64,000 bases of DNA from Turbatrix aceti (Eukaryota > Nematoda > Chromadorea > Rhabditida > Panagrolaimidae), in contig OZ017769.1 of assembly GCA_963969345.1 (NCBI GenBank), positions 2,733,600-2,797,599 on the forward strand, given 5' to 3'. A program made the position numbers and the translations under genes. Below, piece after piece: positions 58,497 to 64,000 of this stretch (positions are counted from its first letter, which is position 1; each line of letters opens with the position of its first letter). Below the pieces are notes generated by a model that saw only the letters and a list, made by a program, of their open reading frames with translations, was not told the origin of the DNA and did not search any database.

Positions 58497-59074
58497 ACCA
58501 AGGAGAATCTCTTCGTAGAATTTTTCCGGAGAAACAAATAATTAAAAAATACGCAGTTTTATAAATTGCTGCAAACACAAATGCGTTACCAATGTGTCTG
58601 AAACAAAACAGAACTGTTTGTTTTGATTTTTACGTTGTGAACAAGGGTGTCAACGGGCCGAATTTTTGTCGGCCCGGCCCGCTCGAGGTGAGGCCCGGCC
58701 CGGCCCGGCCCGCCTTTTTACCAAAGGGTAAAATTGAAGCAAAATTTACTAAGTTTTTTCAATTTGTCCAAAAATATGAGTTGAAAAGGTAAAAATACAC
58801 GTTGTTATTCATAATGGGGGAGGATTACTCAAAATGAGCAAGTTTTTGGTTCATTTTTGACTGTTTTGAATAAATTTTGTTCTAAAATTTTCTTTTTTTT
58901 TTAAAACCGGGCCGCCGGGCCGGGCCGACTCACCATCAGGCCCGGCCCGGCCCGGCCCGATTGACACCCTTGGTTGTGAAGTTATTTTTTTAAAGTGGGC
59001 ACATTTTTGGAGTCTCTCGTGAGATTTATTAGAGAATCTTCGGAGATTTTCTCCCGGGAAATTTTTCCACCCTG
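58497..59074. mobile_element. Older non-autonomous element interrupted by an hAT MITE
   Basis: 58555-58640 (tataaattgctgcaaac, aaacagaactgt, ttttgattttt) matches 14905-14990. The tail 59000-59074 (agaatcttcggagattttctcccgggaaatttttccaccctg) matches the end of the palindrome centre family. The right end is ccaccctg at 59074; the left end near 58497 is blurred. It was present before the element at 58642 inserted. Confidence 0.55.
58642..58972. mobile_element. hAT-type MITE with an 8-bp target duplication
   Basis: Termini CAAGGGTGTCAA (58642) and TTGACACCCTTG (ending 58972) are flanked by identical GTTGTGAA (58634-58641 and 58973-58980). An 8-bp duplication is diagnostic of the hAT superfamily. 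The arms are rich in ggcccggcccg; the 331-bp element has no ORF. It sits within an older repeat. Confidence 0.92.
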
Positions 59075-59417
59075 ATTAAAACGAAAATATTTGAACGAGA
59101 AGGCTCAAGATATGCAAAATTATGTAAAGTAAGGCCCGAATCAGCAGAATCACCAAAATTCGTGTGATCTGAAAAAAAAATGGCTTTTTGCATTTATTTC
59201 CACGCTTGCACAAACGTAAATGTGTACTTTCTCAGAAACGACCGTGCATGTGACAGAAAAAAAATAACGTAAAAATATTACATTTATTGTATTTTCACAA
59301 ATTACCACGGGACGTTTTACAAATTTGTTTCACACCTATCCATCGTAGCGGTTGTCACGGGTCGCATCGTGAGAAAGATAAATGAATCATTGCATCTCCA
59401 TCCATTGTTTCATTTCA

Positions 59418-59425
59418 TATAAATA
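59418..59425 (+). promoter_or_regulatory. TATA box of the tiny secreted repeat gene
   Basis: tataaata 63 bases before the ATG at 59488. No splice acceptor lies between. Confidence 0.55.
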
Positions 59426-59487
59426 GCCATCGGGTGGCCGTCTTAGGCACCCCAAAGGTAAACCAGCCGTCGGTATCCAACACGAAC

Positions 59488-59736
59488 ATGCGCTTTGCTC
59501 TCTTTCTCCTTCTCGCCGCCATCATCGCCGTTGGCATGGGCGGCGTCGCCCGTGAGGTCCACATGCCTGGTGGAGATGGTCTTAAAGGCCCCATATCTGG
59601 TGGAGCTGGTCTTAAAGGCCTCACGTCTGGTGGAGCTAGTCTTCTCTCCATTCGGGGGATTGGATTACCTCAGAACATCGTGGAACAGGTGCCTCTTGTT
59701 GACTCTGATGCCAACCGTCAGAAAAAACAGGAATAA
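59488..59736 (+). CDS. Tiny secreted Gly-rich repeat protein
   Basis: Single exon, 82 aa. The signal peptide MRFALFLLLAAIIAVGMGGVA is followed by three tandem copies of a roughly 10-residue unit (GGDGLKGPIS, GGAGLKGLTS, GGASLLS...) whose DNA (ctggtggagctggtcttaaa) is also repeated. The end is hydrophilic (SDANRQKKQE). It has no Cys. It could be a peptide precursor or an antimicrobial/cuticle peptide; there is no proof. aataaa is at 59752-59757, only 16 bases after the stop codon, and with the TATA box this makes a compact unit of about 340 bp. Confidence 0.72.
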   Translation: MRFALFLLLAAIIAVGMGGVAREVHMPGGDGLKGPISGGAGLKGLTSGGASLLSIRGIGLPQNIVEQVPLVDSDANRQKKQE

Positions 59737-60640
59737 TTTCATCAATTTGTCAATAAAGGAAACCAAAAAATAATCAAGATAATTGGTAATGAATTTTTTT
59801 TATTGCTTTTGGATATTGAAAACCCCAATTTTTCAGAACCGTTCATCAAAAGCGCCGACAACGACACAAAACAACCCATAATCCTGCTTGCTTCACTAAT
59901 TATCAAAAACTGTCAAAAAAATATCGCTTATGCTTTTTTGTGATCGTGTTTGGCGGCTGAAATAAATCACGCAACCGTTGTTGTGCCGAACAAGACATAA
60001 AACCGGCGACAAACAAGGACAAATTTTGAAAAAATTACGGACCGGTCATTCTTTTGCAAAAGCAGAAACAGTTTTAACCAATGAATTTTCATAGTGGGCA
60101 CAATGAAAGTGCAACCATTGAATCTGGGTGTTCTTGCATGCTGTGTGCACTTTATGGCTAGATCTGTGCTTACAGACAGACTTGGGATCAGGTGCATTAT
60201 TGTGGCACAAGCGTTTGCTTTCACATTTGCAGACCGTTTTTGTAGTTCTATTATCCAAATTTTATCGTTACATTTCTTATCGAATATTTGTAATCCGACA
60301 TAAATGCAAAAACATTAATCGTTACTCCATCGATGGTCACAATTTGAATGCCGCACTATCGTTGCTCTGACTGTGCCGTTGATTTCTACCGGCCGACCAG
60401 TTCAATCGACCGGTACCGGTTGTTGCGAGGTCGGTCCGCTTCTTTGTGCTAAGAATGGTTTTTCCGTACACACGGATAGACCTATGACGTTGATGCGCGA
60501 CTTTGTATCTCATTTGTTGTTTTTGTTGTGTCATCGACCAAAGTCCAAAGTCCAGGTTATGTCGTTGTGCTTCTTTTTTGATCGCTTTTTTTTCGCGTTC
60601 TTTCATGCGTTTTTTTCTTACTGTATGTTTTTTTCAGAAA
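59737..60640. other. Intergenic region upstream of membrane protein X2
   Basis: No supported exon. At 60628-60637 the tract tgtttttttcag ends three bases before the ATG, so part of this stretch may be an intron in the leader or an outron. Confidence 0.4.
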
Positions 60641-61351
60641 ATGAAAGTAAATGGTGATTTATTAAAGATTGGCGATGCGATCATTGAACATGCATTTACG
60701 ACCACATTTTACTTCATGTTCATCGATGTCGCTCTCTTCCGTTATTACGTCAACTGGTACGTCGTCGAAAATTTCAATGCCACGGAAGGCGAAGCTCATT
60801 TCTCCACGTACTTTTGCCTTTATTGGTCGTACCTTTGGCTCTGTTGTCTGCTCTGTGCTTTAATATTTCTTTATCGGGTTTGCAAACTGTGGGCTGTACA
60901 AAAACATGAGGCTGAACGCGAGGCGAAAAAACTTGCGACTATCAAATCCGATTCTTATCAAAAAGGAAGCAAGAAAGGTGAATTCAAAGTTGTCATTGAC
61001 AATATCGAAAAAAACGACGCCGGTGTCTTCATACTCGACATTGACAAAGTTGTCGAAGAAAAATTTTCTGGTATCAGGACTCTCCGCTTCTGGGTCATGT
61101 ATTTGATTGTTTATTTCGTCAACAGTTATTCTTATACCCGGGTTCCCCGATCGTGGGTTTACGCAGTCTTTTCTGTCGTCGTCGTCGTCCTGCAAATCAT
61201 TGTTTCATGTGTCTGGGAAGCTGTTTCCCCTGCAGTCTCGAACATCGATCTCAACCTTCATCTGGATAAGAATGCAACGATTGTACTCCGTGCATTCCGC
61301 GATGGAGCCACTATCTGGGACGACGCTGTTAACACCATGATGATCAACTAG
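60641..61351 (+). CDS. Multi-pass membrane protein X2 (unrecognised, paralogue of 57806 gene)
   Basis: Single exon, 236 aa, ATG three bases after tttttttcag. Hydrophobic segments lie near residues 18-36 (FTTTFYFMFIDVALFRYYV), 58-82 (YWSYLWLCCLLCALIFLYRV), about 150-166 (FWVMYLIVYFVNSYS) and 172-196 (VYAVFSVVVVVLQIIVSCVW). A charged loop of about 60 residues lies between helices 2 and 3. Compared with the gene at 57806, the layout of four helices and the C-terminal D.NLHLDKNATIVLRAF block are shared, and the loop is longer. Function unknown. Confidence 0.72.
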   Translation: MKVNGDLLKIGDAIIEHAFTTTFYFMFIDVALFRYYVNWYVVENFNATEGEAHFSTYFCLYWSYLWLCCLLCALIFLYRVCKLWAVQKHEAEREAKKLATIKSDSYQKGSKKGEFKVVIDNIEKNDAGVFILDIDKVVEEKFSGIRTLRFWVMYLIVYFVNSYSYTRVPRSWVYAVFSVVVVVLQIIVSCVWEAVSPAVSNIDLNLHLDKNATIVLRAFRDGATIWDDAVNTMMIN

Positions 61352-61779
61352 TTTTTTTATTCATGTTTATCACCTGTTTTTTTCGAAGTATTTTTTTGTG
61401 CTTTTCTGGTGTTTCTTGCAATTTGTTTTGTCTGTTTTTATACTTTTTAGACACAACGATAGTTTCACCTAAAACATCATATTCACTGTTTTTTTTAAAT
61501 TTAAATGCGTTGTATGTTTCTGATCCGGGCAATCATAAAAAATAAAAAAAAGTGCCAAAAGTTCTCTGAAATAATCACCAACAATGCCAAAATCTCCGAC
61601 TGCAAATCCTAGCGACTGTATTTATGTATATGTATATAAAAACTGTAAGTTATGTAATACAAATAATCAAATACATATAGTAAATGTAAGTTTGCAAATA
61701 ATACCAAATATGTACAGACCGGCTTTGATGTGCCTAGTGAAGACGCACGCGCAAAAAAAACGCCGACTGGCAAATTATG
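61352..61779. other. Convergent intergenic region
   Basis: It lies between the plus-strand membrane gene and the minus-strand peptidase. AT-rich; aataaa near 61543 could serve the plus-strand gene. No exon. Confidence 0.4.
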
Positions 61780-64000
61780 TTAATCATTGATCGAGTTGAA
61801 GCACCGCCAGAAGAACCTGTTAAGCTTGTCATACAGGTGCCACCTGCTCAAAGCCAGGTTGTGGGCGTCATCGGTGTAGACAGCCAGTTCAAAATGCACG
61901 TTGGCGTCTTCCAGAGCCCTTAGAAAGATGGCGCTGTTTTGGAAGTGGACGTTATCGTCTCCGGTGCCGTGGGCAAGCACTGAACATTTTTTTATGTTAG
62001 GTATTATATTTTTTTGGTCTCAAAAATGTAAACTTACAGTACTGAACTTTATGAAAGCCTGAAACATTTCTGGAAAGGTTGGTGGCTTCGTAGGCGTTGT
62101 CGGAAGCCGCTGCCATGTATCTCTCGGTGTATGTTGCGTCTGGAAATTAAAAAAAACTAATTCGCATTGCACCAAAAAAACTTACCATAATACTTGAAAT
62201 TCGTGACGGGAGCCACGCTAGCAGCGCATTTGAAGATTCGTCTGCCGTTGTCCCGTTCGACGACCTTCGCAGCCACGAATCCTCCGTACGACCATCCCCA
62301 GATAGCAGCCCGCTTGCGATCCAAAAATCTGTGTCTCGCGAAGAGGCGTCTCACCACTTCGATCTGATCGTCGACCTCCACGGTGCCGAGGGCGCCGTAG
62401 ATCGGTGCCTTCTGTCGCCATCCACGATTGCCAGAACCCCTGCCGTCGATGAAGAGGACGATGTAGTGGGGGTTGGCTGCGAAGAAGATGTCTATGTTGT
62501 TGGCCTGCCATTCCTGAGTCGCTTTTTGTGATCCTGGACCACCGTAGACGTCGACCAAGACGGGGTATCGCACGTCGTACGAAGTTTTGTCAAGTCCGGG
62601 TGGAAGGAGCATTTTGACGTTGGCCACTAAAAAAATTATTGTACCGCCATAAATTTCCAAAAAAAAAGTTGAAACATACCGTAACCATTTTTAAGAGTCA
62701 CGTTATCGTATTCAACAGTCGGAAGTCGTCCAGATGCCACCGTATGTTCGAGATACGGATTTCTACCGTATTCGTCCACTAAAATTTTTTTTTTCAGCAA
62801 ATCAAAAAAAAATGTGTAACACTCACATTTCGAAAAATTACTAGCCACACTGGAGAGAAGGACATGCGGCGTGCCAGGGCCCTTGCAATTTAGAAACAAG
62901 TACTCGCCCTTCGACGAAAACGAGCTCTCGTGGAATGTACAGTTGCTGGACGTGTTGCACGTGACGCAACGTGAAGCAAATCCACCCACGGAATGCGTGA
63001 CGAAAAGATGCCTCTGGCCTGGATCCGGCGCCGCAGCTGTGTAGTAAATCAGATCTCGGGCTGCGTCGTAGTGATTGATCTTGGTGACATCATATTCGCC
63101 GTGATCCAGGAATGACACCTTCGAAGTCGTCAAATCTGTCTAAATTTTTTTTTGATTTTTTTAGGATTTTTTTAGGATTATAAAAAACAAACCGAAACTG
63201 TGATCTTGGCGATCTGGGTGAAGATGTTGCCACTGGATCGCTGGTTTGGCATGAGTACAAAGTAGCTATCGGGTGTGGAATAACGAATACGGGTATCGTC
63301 CGGCTCGGCCCACAGCCGAATTCCGCCGATGTTGTATTGCTCTTCGTAGTTCTGGAAAAAAATCATATTAATGAAGTAAAAAAGTACGAACATCGCTGCA
63401 AAAACTGAAAAAAAACGATCAAAAATTGAAAAAGAAAGAAAAATATAGATATAAAAATTTCGTTGTAAGAACCGCAAAAATCGTAAAAGATTATCAGTAC
63501 GTTTTCGCAAAAGTAACAATATTTTTCCAAAAAATGTTACTTCGAGTAATAAATTTGACGTAAAATTTTTTGTTATTCCTCCAAAAATGGTGCATTTTCG
63601 TTTCGAAAACCCTAAAATTCTTCAAATACCAGAAATTTTTTTCAAACACTTTTTTTGCTGTTTCCATCAATTTTACGTTCTAAAAACCAACATACCGTTA
63701 CGCACGTGGCAGACTCATACGTGCAGAGCAACACCGACGTATGATTCTGGTACCTGTTGGCCCAGACAGTTGCAAGGACATTCTTTCCGTGCAGTGTGAT
63801 CCATCTCGCCGAAAACAGGTATACAATCAGCTCGGGTGTCCTCGATTGCAGGACAAAGGTGCGCGTCTCGGAGGTGGCTTTGTTCCACGCGTGAATGGTT
63901 ACGACCGGAAGACGCTGGGTGCCTGTCTTGGGATACGACTGCCGCCTCGTCTGGGGATACTGTAGCTTGCCGTAGTACGTGTATTCGACTTTGTCGACGA
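61780..64000 (-). CDS. dpp4-like: Dipeptidyl-peptidase IV family serine peptidase (S9B), 5' part outside window
   Basis: DPP-IV enzymes cleave Xaa-Pro/Ala dipeptides from peptides. Seven exons lie in the window: 63696->64000, 63193-63351, 62827-63139, 62680-62778, 62186-62626, 62038-62139 and 61780-61979. All phases join. The propeller part includes QYPQTRRQSYPK and a disulfide-type CVTCN...C. The catalytic domain has VDVYGGPGSQ, DGRGSGNRGW, the nucleophile in GWSYGGF, Asp in GTGDDNVHFQ and His in DDAHNLA, all positioned as in DPP4. The C-terminus ends CFNSIND. The N-terminal portion, including any membrane anchor, is beyond 64000, so membrane versus soluble form cannot be told. Confidence 0.93.

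Overview
The window is nuclear DNA of a metazoan, most likely a nematode. Genes have many short introns with GT...AG ends, usually a GTGAGTTTTT-type donor and a TTTTCAG/TTTTTAG acceptor. A degenerate TTAGGC array (the nematode telomere hexamer) lies at 39.19-39.27 kb, there is a chemoreceptor-like seven-helix protein, and several ATGs sit a few bases after a splice acceptor, as in trans-spliced nematode messages. No bacterial operon, rRNA, convincing tRNA or CRISPR was found. All exon models are hand-built from splice signals, reading-frame closure and comparison between paralogues; no database was searched.

Region 1 (1-16,005) is non-coding and repetitive. A 3,420-bp unit is repeated head-to-tail: copies 1-3 are full length, copy 4 lacks a 935-bp block, and copy 5 breaks off after 135 bp at the same point. 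A 62-bp-arm palindrome follows. Then comes the 935-bp block in reverse orientation, an 886-bp mariner-type MITE, and a second direct copy of the inverted block. Short ORFs there are carried along by repeat copying and are not annotated as genes.

Region 2 (16.5-48 kb) holds minus-strand genes. An acylaminoacyl-peptidase gene (16,546-19,560) and a SEC24-type COPII coat gene (44,314-48,017) bracket a cluster of five paralogues (A 20.1-22.3, B 22.6-24.8, C 30.1-31.7, D 36.4-38.6, E 39.8-42.3 kb). These encode an N-terminal STI1/HOP-like TPR module joined to a roughly 400-residue region I do not recognise. B and E are intact; C is intact but lacks the TPR exon; A and D each carry a one-base frameshift. 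Two tandem-duplicated plus-strand membrane-protein genes, a small secreted Thr/Pro-repeat protein, a charged hypothetical gene with a broken copy, and a possible three-exon gene end lie between them.

Region 3 (48-64 kb) has plus-strand genes: a secreted Cys-containing protein, a seven-helix receptor, an importin-alpha-like ARM protein, two related multi-helix membrane proteins and a tiny secreted repeat protein. At the right edge is the 3' part of a minus-strand dipeptidyl-peptidase IV family gene that runs off the window. Intergenic DNA is full of MITEs, including one hAT-type element with a perfect 8-bp target duplication.

The genes do not form one pathway. Two S9-family serine peptidases, a secretory coat subunit, a nuclear-import-like protein and an expanded co-chaperone-like family are neighbours without evident functional linkage. 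The most distinctive biology is the TPR-fusion paralogue cluster, the evolving satellite array, a telomere-repeat-bearing inverted-repeat element, and a dispersed repeat found inside introns of three unrelated genes.
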